In this document: in pieces, positions 15,748-24,713 of the stretch
How positions within the stretch are numbered: position 1 is the stretch's first letter
Layout: the number at the start of each line of letters is the position of its first letter
DNA from: a virus
IMG/VR virus record: IMGVR_UViG_3300024518_000952
Location: 1 to 26,449 of that record
Reading direction: 5' to 3' (one strand)
DNA length: 26,449 nt
The notes under the pieces: generated by a model
Told to the model about the DNA's origin: nothing
The model's input: only the letters and a program-made list of their open reading frames with translations
The model's database searches: none
Program-made: the position numbers and the translations under genes

Positions 15748-16734
15748 TTAGAAGTTGTTTTGAGTATTGGTTAATGTGAACGCAATGCTAGTCGCAGAAC
15801 CAACGTGGTAGTCACCTTTGCCTTCGAATGTTACCTGTAACTCGGATGGATCGGCAAACTCAACCGGGTAAGACAGATACTTGAATGCTGGAACAATGAC
15901 ATTGAATACGTCAAAGAATCCAGATCGAACTTCTTGAGTCCCGGTCATAGTTAACTGGAAAGCCTGTGTTGTACTGGCTAGGAACAAATCGTATTCAGTT
16001 TGATCCACAAACTTGATCGTTCCATTAACTCGAACCTGTCGCCGGGCATCACGCTTAACTCGGTCAGGGTCTTTGGATGTTTTCAAGACCCAACGAGCAG
16101 TGGCTTGTTCATCAACGACAATAGTTATGTCGCCAAAGTCAGTATTAGCTACGCCACCCAATTGAAGCGAAGTCACATCCCATGTCCATTTCTTACCAGT
16201 AGCAGCAGCCATAGTATCACTGGTCTGCTTAGTCGCTACAACACCCCCGGTAAATTGCGCCGTAGCCATAAGGAATTCACCATTGGCTATTTTAATCTCT
16301 AACCGGGTTGCAACCAAATTGTTGTATGTCGGAACTTGCCCGCCATCCGCCAGATTCTTATGCATCGTCATCGGGTTGCCAGTAACATTGACATCGAAGT
16401 CAGCAGTGCGAGGCTTGAACGTATGAGTCCAGAACTCACCAAGCGCAGTTGAATTCGATACTGTTACAGGATCGCCCATTAGAGCCTTCATCAAAACACC
16501 GACAGTAACGGGCTGTGCCTCGTTAGCGAGAGTGCCACCAACATTCCTCGCGCCAGAATAAGATTCGCCTTCATCAAAACGACCTTCCATGTTTTGGCTA
16601 AGCAACTCAGGCACTTCAGGGGTAACGGATTCACTTACAAATGGCATCAAGTAAAATGAACCAATATCTGTTACCACCACATCGTGACTATTCTGGAACG
16701 CAAGACCAACTTTTGCGTCTTGACCATACGGCAT
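15748..16734 (-). CDS. Major tail tube protein
   Basis: A 328-aa beta-rich protein in the major tail protein slot, between tail terminator and chaperone genes. DIGSFYLMPFVSESVTPEVP and MEGRFDEGESYSGARNVGGT, then ANEAQPVTVGVLMKALMG and HTFKPRTADF, match the phage tail tube family. That pattern is a sub-unit opening with 'S-x-T/P-E', a 'G-x-x-S' segment and G-G-x-L. It stacks into the hollow tube through which DNA passes. It is longer than the simplest tube proteins, so the C-terminal 100 residues (around YLSYPVEFADPSELQVTFEG) may form an extra outer domain. An AGGAG (16747-16743) lies 8 bases from the ATG, consistent with the high expression needed. Confidence 0.85.
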   Translation of the reverse strand: MPYGQDAKVGLAFQNSHDVVVTDIGSFYLMPFVSESVTPEVPELLSQNMEGRFDEGESYSGARNVGGTLANEAQPVTVGVLMKALMGDPVTVSNSTALGEFWTHTFKPRTADFDVNVTGNPMTMHKNLADGGQVPTYNNLVATRLEIKIANGEFLMATAQFTGGVVATKQTSDTMAAATGKKWTWDVTSLQLGGVANTDFGDITIVVDEQATARWVLKTSKDPDRVKRDARRQVRVNGTIKFVDQTEYDLFLASTTQAFQLTMTGTQEVRSGFFDVFNVIVPAFKYLSYPVEFADPSELQVTFEGKGDYHVGSATSIAFTLTNTQNNF

Positions 16735-16742
16735 TTCATGTA

Positions 16743-16747
16743 CTCCT
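16743..16747 (-). promoter_or_regulatory. Strong ribosome-binding site of the tail tube gene
   Basis: AGGAG with an 8-base spacer to ATG 16734. It overlaps the TAG stop of the terminator gene. An out-of-frame ATG lies between the SD and the start. The G gene has an identical AGGAG at 15745-15741, also 8 bases away; most other genes in the operon rely on overlap coupling. Confidence 0.7.
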
Positions 16748-17189
16748 ATTTAACTTCAAAAGAAACTTCTGCTTCAAACGTAATGATCGCACCCTGAAAA
16801 TACATTGTCTTTCGATCATCCTCCAGATATGTATACTCAACCGATATGCTTGCAAAATGATCCAGATAGGTACGCGGTATCTGGACCACTCGATCTATAA
16901 TTCTTTTCGTGAATGCTTCCAAAGCATCCTCACAGTCTGCCCCGGAGGCAAGCCTAGACATCTGCGCTATGATGCCAAAGGACAAATCAGCATCATAGTT
17001 ATTCGGCGGCACTCCTAGATTACGAGGATCATAGTCAACGCCGCGCCGGTATATGCCAATCCAACCGTTGCGGGCGCGACCAGCATCCTCGTTCACGAAC
17101 TCACTACGCTCAACCGTAGCCCCATCCAGTTCAAAATCCGTCTCAAGCCATTCTTGAACCTGGATCATTATTGTCGATACATTAATCAT
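16746..17189 (-). CDS. Tail terminator-like protein
   Basis: A 147-aa protein just ahead of the tail tube gene. Pattern features fit the tail-terminator family (lambda U-like). It has a short N-terminal helix (VSTIMIQVQEWLETDF), a strand pair (GWIGIYRRGVDYDPRNLG), a helix with GADCEDALEAFTKRIIDRVV, and a C-terminal strand series (ISVEYTYLEDDRKTMYFQGA to AEVSFEVK). The terminator caps the growing tail at its correct length and joins it to the head. The start is an ATGA overlap with the previous gene. Assignment is by order and strand pattern rather than a decisive motif. Confidence 0.65.
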   Translation of the reverse strand: MINVSTIMIQVQEWLETDFELDGATVERSEFVNEDAGRARNGWIGIYRRGVDYDPRNLGVPPNNYDADLSFGIIAQMSRLASGADCEDALEAFTKRIIDRVVQIPRTYLDHFASISVEYTYLEDDRKTMYFQGAIITFEAEVSFEVK

Positions 17190-17647
17190 CGCAATGCCTT
17201 ACTGACGTGGGCCACATATATTTTCCTTATGCCGGCAATTACACCCGGGTCACTAGCGATAGGCAGCATCCGTCTAGCCGGAAGATTACGATGTGGGTAA
17301 CCTAACTCATGAGTTATGGAGTAACGCAAACCTGAACCTATGCCGGCTTCAGTTTTACTGAAAAATGGATTAAACGATATTCGCAATCGTCCAGTATCTT
17401 GTAGGAGTTTTGCTGATGCGTCAATCGCGCCACCAGGCATCCGTCTACCTCCGTGCTTAAACGGTTTCCAGCCGCCCACCTTGCCACCTTGTGATTTGAA
17501 ATTCTGATTCACCCATCGCACCAACCAGATTGATACTTTCCTATTCGCTGATCTTGTGTTCTTGATTCGCTTGGCGATGATCCGCAAAGAACGCTTAGCA
17601 TCATCAGCGCCACCATTAATTGGTTCGACTATGATATCTCTAGCCAC
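17186..17647 (-). CDS. HK97 gp10-like / virion morphogenesis (neck) protein
   Basis: About 153 aa from the start chosen here. The basic segment RSLRIIAKRIKNTRSANRKV, then IWLVRWVNQNFKSQGG and GWKPFKHGGRRMPGG, then LLQDTGRLRISFNPF and IGSGLRYSITHELGYPHRNL, fit phage virion-morphogenesis/gp10 proteins. In that family a helix is followed by 'F...G-W-x-P-L', 'L-x-D-T-G-x-L' and 'Y-x-x-x-H-x-x-G'. I chose GTG 17647: it has AGGAGG (17659-17654) six bases upstream and only an 8-base overlap with the previous gene. ATGs at 17683 and 17665 would lie up to 44 bases inside that gene with no comparable SD. Likely role: head-tail neck or tail completion. Confidence 0.75.
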   Translation of the reverse strand: MARDIIVEPINGGADDAKRSLRIIAKRIKNTRSANRKVSIWLVRWVNQNFKSQGGKVGGWKPFKHGGRRMPGGAIDASAKLLQDTGRLRISFNPFFSKTEAGIGSGLRYSITHELGYPHRNLPARRMLPIASDPGVIAGIRKIYVAHVSKALR

Positions 17648-18089
17648 TGCGATCCTCCTCGGCATCCAATAGGTCTTGATCAATATGCCAGAGGTCCGGG
17701 GTCCGCATACCGAAGGATGAATGGTAACTTTCCGTGGTACTGTGTAGACCGATCTTTTGCTTAGTCTGTTCTATTCGGGTTCCAGTGTCGTCGATCATCA
17801 CCACCTGGCCATCTTTAATCATGCCAATCGTTTCAAAGAATGAACTCTTAACTCCAGTAGCATCCTCCAACTTAAACCGAGCAGCCCTCCAGTAACAATA
17901 GTCAATAGACAAGTCCCGAATAATCATATTGTTGCTGCTAAAGGGTATGGTGTAATGATTCGCTAACAGTCCATCCACAAACGCTTCAGAATAAACTATG
18001 TATGAGGAGGATAGTTCATCAGCGCCACCAAGCGTATCCAGTGTAGGGTAACGATCAATTACATCCTCCCAATTAATATATCTGCCCAT
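17640..18089 (-). CDS. gp36/DUF1320-like head-tail connector
   Basis: A 149-aa protein whose N-terminus (YINWEDVIDRYPTLDTLGGA) and helical centre (AFVDGLLANHYTIPFSSNNM, then IIRDLSIDYCYWRAARFKL) follow the DUF1320/gp36 head-tail adaptor layout. That layout is an initial 'D-x-x-x-R' segment, a helix with 'V-D-x-x-L', 'Y-x-x-P', then a helical block with an 'A-x-Y' core. The C-terminus is less helical (SFGMRTPDLWHIDQDLLD). In related phages this protein forms a ring below the portal. The ATG at 18089 touches the stop of the 93-aa gene (TGATG). It lies directly on the tail side of the repeat-protein genes. Family assignment is moderately firm. Confidence 0.65.
   Translation of the reverse strand: MGRYINWEDVIDRYPTLDTLGGADELSSSYIVYSEAFVDGLLANHYTIPFSSNNMIIRDLSIDYCYWRAARFKLEDATGVKSSFFETIGMIKDGQVVMIDDTGTRIEQTKQKIGLHSTTESYHSSFGMRTPDLWHIDQDLLDAEEDRSG
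17654..17659 (-). promoter_or_regulatory. Ribosome-binding site deciding a GTG start
   Basis: AGGAGG on the - strand, followed by ATCGCA and then GTG (17647-17645). It lies inside the end of the DUF1320-like gene and selects the GTG over the upstream ATGs of the gp10-like gene. Confidence 0.7.
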
Positions 18090-18370
18090 CAGTCAACCTC
18101 CCCACGTACAGCCTTAAACCGTCTGCGACGTTTATATGCTAATCCACCAATAGTTGCATCCCATTGGCTGACGTAATAGCCGGGGGTGTTAACACCGCCA
18201 GATACGTTGCGATAGAAATGACCATTCAAACTATTCACGCCAGCGCCCGAGGACACAATTGATTCGCTCCCATCAACGATGGACGCTACAATTACTGATG
18301 GATCGGTGCCGCTGGCAACGAATATCTGTTTGAACGTATCACCAACCAAAACATTCTTCATGTTAGCCAT
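18089..18370 (-). CDS. Small beta-rich phage protein, unknown (head-tail region)
   Basis: A 93-aa protein without a family I can name. It is beta-rich (VLVGDTFKQIFVAS, IVASIVDGSESIVSSGAG) and ends in a basic stretch (YKRRRRFKAVRGEVD). It has no TM or signal peptide. It sits between the giant repeat genes and the DUF1320-like connector, where small joining, stopper or capsid-decoration proteins are usual. Its ATG at 18370 overlaps the previous stop as TAATGGC, the same junction seen at 20943 and 24713. A joining or decoration role is inferred from position only. Confidence 0.6.
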   Translation of the reverse strand: MANMKNVLVGDTFKQIFVASGTDPSVIVASIVDGSESIVSSGAGVNSLNGHFYRNVSGGVNTPGYYVSQWDATIGGLAYKRRRRFKAVRGEVD

Positions 18371-20943
18371 TATGTCTCTCTCGTAATCTTAGTCAAAATA
18401 TTGAGTCTATCAACGCTGTGATCAACATTTAGTTTCTCAATGTCATGCTGAAAATTTCGTTTAACAAGTTGCTGAATCTTCAATGCCGTAACAAAATCAA
18501 ATACGTCGAACTGATCCATCAGCAATATATCGTTGAGCGCACCTCCCTCTCGAATGTACGTAGCAATAACGCTATCGGTTATGGCTGGGTTGTCGGTGAG
18601 TATTCTAGCCCTTTTCAACAGTCCTATAAAGCCACCCTCAACATCAAGCGTATCCACCAACAGCCGAGGCTTATCTACGAGCGAGGCTATGCTATCGGTT
18701 GCTAGCAGGGAGTTCTGTGATAGCCTGTTTCGCTCCCGGAGTGTGTTTGATACGTCCTGTACAGTCGCCTCATCCGCGTTGAGCCTGTCCCGGAACCGTA
18801 GCGGCGTGCTGCTATCTATGGTATCAATCGTACTTAGCAACGTCCTGAAGGTTGCTGATATCCTGATTGAGATAGCATTATCAATTACTACGATTGAATC
18901 AAACAGTTCCCGGTTACGATGGCGCAGTTCAGTATGGCTATCGACTATATCAACTGAGTCTAGTAGGGTCCACATCCGATTGCGGAGTTCGATATGATTA
19001 TCAATTAGCTCAATCGCATCCAACAGCGTCCTGAAGATTGCTGATATCCTAACTGCGATAGTGGTATCAGTAACCGCGACATCTTCAATCAGTTCCCGGA
19101 ATCTCTGCCGGAGTCCGATAGTATCATCACCAACAGCAATAGCACTTAGCAGTTCCCGGAATCTCTGCCGGAGCTCAAAGTGGTCCTCACTGACAGCAAT
19201 AGAGTCAGCGACCAATCTTGGTTTTATTTTCGACCCGGTGATTGAGTCAGTCATAACTATCAGACTGTCAATCAGTTGTCGCGTCCTGTCCCGCAGTTCT
19301 ATATTAAAGTCAGCTACAACTGCGCTATCACTCTGTATCCGGTTTCGCTTACGGAGTTCGATAGCATTATCAACAGCGACCAAAGAATCAGCAATCTCTC
19401 GACCAGCGACCTTAAAGCTAACGTCATTATCAGTAGCAGTGATAGAGTCAGCAGCCTCGCGCAATCTTAACCGGAGACTAAGAAGCGCATCATCTACCGC
19501 AAAGTCAGACAAGGTTTCCCGGTCACGTAACCGCAGGAAGTCTGCCGGGTCGCTTACGACTGCGTTGTCACTAAGAGTGACGGTGTTGATTGTCGGGCCA
19601 CCAGCTAAACTCGACAGTCGAATAACAGCAAATTGTGCTGATGAGTTAGTGATCGCCCCGACATTGCCTATAAGATCATTACGGCAATGGATTGAATCGT
19701 TAGCGGATAAGCCATTTAGCAATGTCGCACAAGATAAACTTGAGTGGTCTGCTGTTCCGTTGGCGCGGTGATAAGACGTACAGCCTACGTGCTCAACATC
19801 AGTCGTATTGATTCGGAACTGAAGGGCGGGCATGGCTCGTGTTGTCGTGGTACCAGCATCCGTAGAATCACCCATAGATGCCATGGCAATATAATCACCA
19901 GCATTATCTACGTCAATATTAGTTTGCCCGGAACTAAAGGTAAATGCCGCTGAATCTTCATAAGCGGAAGCATTGGGCCAGTTAAAGTTTGTCGCTGCCG
20001 TATTATAATTGCCAGCAGCACTTTCAACAATAATTGCTTCAGCACCAGCCGGGAGTTCAACTAATTGCAATGCTGCTTCAAAGTCCTCACCACCACCTTC
20101 CCGGGAAACAACACCAACATTGACGTCCCACCCGGAAGTCGGATTCAATAGAACTACACTGGATGACCCACCAAAGCCGGCATCTTGTGAACTTCTGCAA
20201 TACTGATGATTCCACGATCCAGCAAGAACAGAACCATTCAGAAATAGGTTAGATTGAAACTCAGATCGCCCTGCTGCGCCCGCATCTTCAGACTTGATGC
20301 TATAGACCGCCAGAACTAGATTGCCAGTAGCAATGTCAACATTATTGGTTGAACGGGTGAATGGTGAATCTTGCTCATCCTGAGTCTGAATGTTCATTAC
20401 CGTGCGAACATTATCCGTTGCGCTGGTAGCCGTTACTGCTGATGATTGGTAACGACCATATCCCAATGTATCATCCAATTTGATAATTGTGATACCAACA
20501 CGATCATCAACCACCCTAACCGGGCCAGTTAAAATTACGTCGTCATTTCGAGCGCAACGAACTTCTAACTCATCACCATTCCCGGTGGTTGTAGTAACAT
20601 TGATAATTGCTGCGCTAAACGTAATGTAATCAAGCAAATCAACATCATTCTTTCGTATATAAGCGTGGCTATATCCTTCGACCAGTTCCACACCAGCCAA
20701 AGTCAACGTCTGCTTATAGGCAATGCGCTCGTTATTAGTATTGTCTACTGAGTTGGCGTGATCCGAACACATTACTAAAAAGTGCCCAGTTTCTCCTAGC
20801 GTGATAACGCCAGCACTATGGGTAATCCCAGAACCAACATTAGCAATCGCTGTTGGCCATTCTAATAATAGATCGCTGCCCGTTGCCGGAATTACATCCG
20901 TGTTCGAGGCATTGCCGCGTATAATGTAATCACCAGTGGCCAT
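18370..20943 (-). CDS. Large modular repeat protein 3 (C1q-like N-terminus plus 17 x 20-aa repeats)
   Basis: An 857-aa protein. Residues 1 to about 455 look like two or three jelly-roll units of C1q/TNF-like shape (ITHSAGVITLGETGHFLVMC and later NIDVDNAGDYIAMASMGDST). Residues 470-814 are 17 units of about 20 residues with consensus LRxRxRxLLDSIxVTDxxIE. Two examples are LRQRFRELLSAIAVGDDTIG and LRHRNRELFDSIVVIDNAIS. Arg or Lys positions alternate with paired Asp positions one repeat apart, which could stack as salt bridges if each unit is one coil of a solenoid. The last 40 residues are helical and basic-acidic (KIQQLVKRNFQHDIEKLNVD). No signal peptide or TM is present. It overlaps the neighbours as TAATG. 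It lies on the head side of the connectors, so a head fibre or decoration is the leading guess; function unproven. Confidence 0.8.
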   Translation of the reverse strand: MATGDYIIRGNASNTDVIPATGSDLLLEWPTAIANVGSGITHSAGVITLGETGHFLVMCSDHANSVDNTNNERIAYKQTLTLAGVELVEGYSHAYIRKNDVDLLDYITFSAAIINVTTTTGNGDELEVRCARNDDVILTGPVRVVDDRVGITIIKLDDTLGYGRYQSSAVTATSATDNVRTVMNIQTQDEQDSPFTRSTNNVDIATGNLVLAVYSIKSEDAGAAGRSEFQSNLFLNGSVLAGSWNHQYCRSSQDAGFGGSSSVVLLNPTSGWDVNVGVVSREGGGEDFEAALQLVELPAGAEAIIVESAAGNYNTAATNFNWPNASAYEDSAAFTFSSGQTNIDVDNAGDYIAMASMGDSTDAGTTTTRAMPALQFRINTTDVEHVGCTSYHRANGTADHSSLSCATLLNGLSANDSIHCRNDLIGNVGAITNSSAQFAVIRLSSLAGGPTINTVTLSDNAVVSDPADFLRLRDRETLSDFAVDDALLSLRLRLREAADSITATDNDVSFKVAGREIADSLVAVDNAIELRKRNRIQSDSAVVADFNIELRDRTRQLIDSLIVMTDSITGSKIKPRLVADSIAVSEDHFELRQRFRELLSAIAVGDDTIGLRQRFRELIEDVAVTDTTIAVRISAIFRTLLDAIELIDNHIELRNRMWTLLDSVDIVDSHTELRHRNRELFDSIVVIDNAISIRISATFRTLLSTIDTIDSSTPLRFRDRLNADEATVQDVSNTLRERNRLSQNSLLATDSIASLVDKPRLLVDTLDVEGGFIGLLKRARILTDNPAITDSVIATYIREGGALNDILLMDQFDVFDFVTALKIQQLVKRNFQHDIEKLNVDHSVDRLNILTKITRET
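18502..19536 (-). repeat. Coding repeat tract, 17 units of ~60 nt (20 aa)
   Basis: The tract codes for residues 470-814 of the 857-aa protein. Most units are degenerate at DNA level, but some keep recent identity. For example, a 24-base block is identical at 19090-19113 and 19150-19173, exactly 60 bases apart. The unit length is an exact multiple of three, so gain or loss of units stays in frame. Confidence 0.85.
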
Positions 20944-23900
20944 TATATATCGACCTTGTGATCAATATCCAATACTGAGATACCATGAGTCACTGCGAAG
21001 TCAGCCATATGGAATATGTAATTGGCCTCTATGTTATCTGTTACTTCAATTGTATCAGTCTTGGTGATTGAGATTACAAGGATACCTTCTGCGAAGTAGG
21101 TTGGGAAAGAGAAGTCAACAATGTCAACGTCATCAAACAGCACCCGGGCGCGTATCGTCAGCCCTTCCAACGCGTCAGTTACTTCCAGTGAGTCTGATAG
21201 TGACCTTGGCCTATGTGCTGCTGATAGGTCAGTATCCGTAACGGGGATTGCGTCGGACTGGCCTCGGAACCGTTGTCGCAGTTCGATATGGTTATCAGCT
21301 ATCTCCAGAATGTCTGAAGTAACTCGTGGCCGTAGTCTTAGCTCAATGCTGTTATCCGTAACGACCAATGAGTCAAATAGTATCGTCCCAATTCCCGGGA
21401 TAGCCGCAAGATCAGTAAGCGTAATGCTATCGAACATCGTGCGGTCAGCTAGCTTAAACCAGTCCTCACTATCCGTAGTAACCAGCGAGTCAGCAGCAAG
21501 CCTGTTGCGATCCCGGAGCATAAACCGGAAGTCATTAACCTCCAACGAGTCAGTCAAGACAGTAAGGATTGCTGTGGTGATTCTTTCAGCGATAACATTA
21601 TCAACGGCCACTAGCGAGTCAGCGAGTACCCGGAACCGCTGACGCAGTTCTATACTATCATCACCCATATCCAGTGAGTCAAATAGTATAGTGCCTATCT
21701 CCGGGATCAACGCCAAGTCAGTCAGAGCGATTGAATCAGATAGTGTCCGATCAGCTAGCTTGAACCAATCCTCAGCATCATTGACCTCTATGGAATCTGC
21801 ACGTAACCGATCAGCTAGCTTGAACCAGTCTTCATTATCAGTAACAGTAATAGCATCCGGCAGCATCCGGTTGCGCTCTCGGAGGGTGATAATAGAATCC
21901 ACTACCTCAATCGTGCTGAGTAGAGTCCTGAAGGCGGCGGAAATTCTTTGCGCGATAGCATTATCAGTAACAGCGAAGGAATCAAGCAGCACTCGAATCT
22001 CGATCCCTGTTTGCCCTGCTAGGGCAGTATCATTTACAGCGAAGGAATCAAGCAGCACTCGGAACCGATGGCGCAGTTCTATAGCAGCATCTATCATCTC
22101 CAGAGTGTCAGCTGCGCTTCTGCCTTTTACTGTGATGGCTGTGATGGCATCTGTAATGCTATTTGTGACGACGTTATTCAGTATTGTAACGGTGCGCTTG
22201 CGGATCGTGTCGTGCGAGTAGTCGGTGGCTAATGCGTCAGTCTGTACTCGTTCTCTCTCGCGCAGTTCATCATGCGGGTCAGCGACCACGATGCTATCCC
22301 CGAGAGTACGGAACTGAATGCCAGACTTTCCGAATATAACATTATCAGTAACTTCAGCAGTATCCAATAACTGGCGTATGCGCTGCCGGAGTTCAATGTG
22401 ATTGTCAGTTACCGGGGCATCATCGCTAGTGGTGACATAACTGAATCCATGCCTATCTGCTATTGCGGCGTCAGTTATTTCTATCGCATCCAGTAGCTCG
22501 CTTATGCGCTGCCGGAGTTCAAAGTGAGTATCAGTTACCGGGACATCGTCGCTAAGTGTAACAAACTTATTACCAGCGACCAAAGTTATAATGTTATCAG
22601 CAACGGGTATTGAATCAAGCAATACTCTTATACGCTGCCGGAGTTCAATATGGTCATCGACCGTTTCAAGTGAATCAATTAGTACCGTACCAATCTCAGG
22701 GATCGCTGCAAGATCAGTTAATGCTATGGAGTCAGATAGACTTCGGTCAGCCAGTTTGAAGAAGTCATCAGCATCCGTTACTTCTGCGGAGTCAGTCTGT
22801 AACCTATTACGTTCACGCAGTTGTTCGTCAGCATCGACTGCTTCTAAAGAGTCAGCTTGCTCCCTATCTCGCAGTCGGAGTTCAATGCTGTCATCCGTTA
22901 CTTCTGCGGAGTCAGACAGTATTCGATTTTGCGTCCCAGTCCTGATTGCTTCAGATGCATCAACTGCTTCTAGGGAATCAGTCTGTAGCCTATTGCGCAG
23001 CCTTAGTGATTCCAGAGCATCGACAACTGCAAAATCATTAGACTGTAATCGTTCACGCAGCCTTAGTGATTCCAGAGCGTCCGTTACTTCCAGTGAGTCT
23101 GATAATGTGCGTGGGCTAAGTGCTGATCGTTCTAACGCATCAGCCACTTCAGCAGAGTCTAGTTGCTCCCGGAAACGTAACCGCAGTTCAATGCTATCAT
23201 CCGTTACTTCAACTGTATCCGTTATCAATACAGCATTAGGCGCTATGGACTTGACCGCAATAATACTATCAATGATCTGCGTTTCAATAACATTATTCAG
23301 TATCGTTACTGTACGTTTGCGGATTGTATCGTGCGAATAATCCAGAGCCAACGCGTCAGCTTGTCCTCTGTCTCTTAATCGTAGTTGCTCGTCAGCATCC
23401 GTAGCAGTAATCGAATCAGCTTGCTCTCTGTCCCGTAAGCGCAACGGCGTAGATGGATCAGCCACCACTAAGGATTCTGTCTTGGTGACCTCATTAATCG
23501 TTGGACCAAGGTTCGTGTCCTCAAAGGCATAGTAGCCAATAACCTCATCATCAGTCGCGCCAGTGGTATTCGGGTTCCACTCGATATCAACCGTAGCATC
23601 AGTAATTGCTTGTGGCGTACCGGAGAATTGAACTCCGCTAATATCTAGGTTATCTGATCCAAATAGGACTTCTCCGGTACGCGACCACGCTGCGCGATCT
23701 GCCGTACCACCGTCATCATTGGTTGTGCCGCAAGCGTGTCCCGTATCACCGTCATACGCACCGTGGAAGATCGCACCCGGGCCTTGTACGTTGATGGTTT
23801 CAAGATCACGGACTGCGGTGGCGAGATGATAGCCCATCGGCGTGAAGCCGAAAGAAGGCAATGTTTGAGTAGTCGGCGCAGCGGTTGTAGATTTCAGGAA

Positions 23901-24713
23901 ATCACCGACAGCTACGCCAATTCCACCGAGGTCTAACCAGAGTGTTAAAACATCATCACCACCAGTACCACCCGTAAAGGTGAAGGTGGTCGAGCTCATT
24001 GCTGTACAGACGTTCGTCCAGTTGGTATACTCAAGGTTATATTGGCCAGCGCAGAAACCAGAAGCAAGACCTGAACCTGAATGAGTTTCGTTATTGTCGC
24101 CCCAATAGGACATCAATGCCCATTGGTTAATGCCGGAGGTGACTGCACCGAAAGATAAGAAGCTGTGCTGGGAACTGGCTGGATGTGCTTGGCCATTCGT
24201 CAGAATTAGGGCTAGATCAGGAACAGAACCCAAACCGTGCGAGTGCGGAGAGTCAGTTGCTGAGTTATCATTGCGCGTGGTGATGTTAGCGGAACCATCT
24301 AAGCCACCCCAAATCTCATAGTGAACAATACGATTGGCAGAGAACAACGTGTAACTGATCGTTACATCGTTGGTGTTCATCGCCGCTGTGGTGCCGACTA
24401 CGAGCTTCGTTCCAGTAGCATCATTGGGATCAACCATGTTGATGATATTGTCAGCACCACCAACCGCGCCAATACCGTTACGATGATTCTCTGAAAATGC
24501 GTGTTGAGCAGTAACGCACATGGAGATGGCATCAGTGCCGTCGCCAAATCCATGGCCCATAGTTGCTGATAATTCTTCGGTGTCGTTTACGTCAGCGTGA
24601 GTCCACCAGACATGAATAGCAAACGGATTGGTGCCCTTATCGGTCGTTGATATGACCGTCGTACCGGACGCTGGTACTAAAAATGTCCCTGTTTTATACC
24701 AAACGTCAGCCAT
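20943..24713 (-). CDS. Large modular repeat protein 2 (beta N-terminus plus about three dozen 20-aa repeats)
   Basis: The longest protein here, 1256 aa. Residues 1 to about 400 are beta-rich with Gly/Thr/Asn-rich loops (HSHGLGSVPDLALILTNG, HSFLSFGAVT and QWALMSYWGDN). They contain two internal halves resembling domains seen in phage structural proteins. From residue 424 onward there are about three dozen 20-residue units such as LRLRDREQADSITATDADEQ. Two higher-order modules are visible. One contains a block like DWFKLADRTLSDSIALTDL followed by PEIGT and occurs three times. The other contains DYSHDTIRKRTVTILNNV and occurs twice. The final 50 residues are different (EGILVISITKTDTIEVTDNI to ISVLDIDHKVDI). 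It has no signal peptide or TM. It likely forms an elongated virion fibre. Confidence 0.8.
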   Translation of the reverse strand: MADVWYKTGTFLVPASGTTVISTTDKGTNPFAIHVWWTHADVNDTEELSATMGHGFGDGTDAISMCVTAQHAFSENHRNGIGAVGGADNIINMVDPNDATGTKLVVGTTAAMNTNDVTISYTLFSANRIVHYEIWGGLDGSANITTRNDNSATDSPHSHGLGSVPDLALILTNGQAHPASSQHSFLSFGAVTSGINQWALMSYWGDNNETHSGSGLASGFCAGQYNLEYTNWTNVCTAMSSTTFTFTGGTGGDDVLTLWLDLGGIGVAVGDFLKSTTAAPTTQTLPSFGFTPMGYHLATAVRDLETINVQGPGAIFHGAYDGDTGHACGTTNDDGGTADRAAWSRTGEVLFGSDNLDISGVQFSGTPQAITDATVDIEWNPNTTGATDDEVIGYYAFEDTNLGPTINEVTKTESLVVADPSTPLRLRDREQADSITATDADEQLRLRDRGQADALALDYSHDTIRKRTVTILNNVIETQIIDSIIAVKSIAPNAVLITDTVEVTDDSIELRLRFREQLDSAEVADALERSALSPRTLSDSLEVTDALESLRLRERLQSNDFAVVDALESLRLRNRLQTDSLEAVDASEAIRTGTQNRILSDSAEVTDDSIELRLRDREQADSLEAVDADEQLRERNRLQTDSAEVTDADDFFKLADRSLSDSIALTDLAAIPEIGTVLIDSLETVDDHIELRQRIRVLLDSIPVADNIITLVAGNKFVTLSDDVPVTDTHFELRQRISELLDAIEITDAAIADRHGFSYVTTSDDAPVTDNHIELRQRIRQLLDTAEVTDNVIFGKSGIQFRTLGDSIVVADPHDELRERERVQTDALATDYSHDTIRKRTVTILNNVVTNSITDAITAITVKGRSAADTLEMIDAAIELRHRFRVLLDSFAVNDTALAGQTGIEIRVLLDSFAVTDNAIAQRISAAFRTLLSTIEVVDSIITLRERNRMLPDAITVTDNEDWFKLADRLRADSIEVNDAEDWFKLADRTLSDSIALTDLALIPEIGTILFDSLDMGDDSIELRQRFRVLADSLVAVDNVIAERITTAILTVLTDSLEVNDFRFMLRDRNRLAADSLVTTDSEDWFKLADRTMFDSITLTDLAAIPGIGTILFDSLVVTDNSIELRLRPRVTSDILEIADNHIELRQRFRGQSDAIPVTDTDLSAAHRPRSLSDSLEVTDALEGLTIRARVLFDDVDIVDFSFPTYFAEGILVISITKTDTIEVTDNIEANYIFHMADFAVTHGISVLDIDHKVDI
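21105..23444 (-). repeat. Coding repeat tract, about three dozen ~60-nt units with higher-order modules
   Basis: The tract codes for residues 424 to about 1200 of the 1256-aa protein. Identical blocks at 60-base spacing include 22996-23018 with 23056-23078 (23 bases) and 21748-21767 with 21808-21827 (20 bases). A 66-base spacing gives 21970-21995 with 22036-22061 (26 bases). Other copies agree in protein but differ at many third positions, so both old and recent duplications are present. Confidence 0.85.

Noticed and set aside
17186-17683. ATG 17683 as start of the gp10-like gene
   Set aside because: It would overlap the previous gene by 44 bases and lacks an SD, whereas GTG 17647 has AGGAGG at ideal spacing.
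22591-23340. Long open frame on the + strand opposite the repeat tract (249 codons), with similar ones at 21121-21642, 21691-22221 and 19061-19771
   Set aside because: They mirror the regular codon pattern of the - strand repeats, giving Ser/Arg-rich low-complexity translations. They have no SD and lie wholly inside well-supported genes.
21105-23444. CRISPR-like regularly spaced repeats
   Set aside because: Spacing of 60 bases looked array-like, but the units are coding, in frame, degenerate and without unique spacers.
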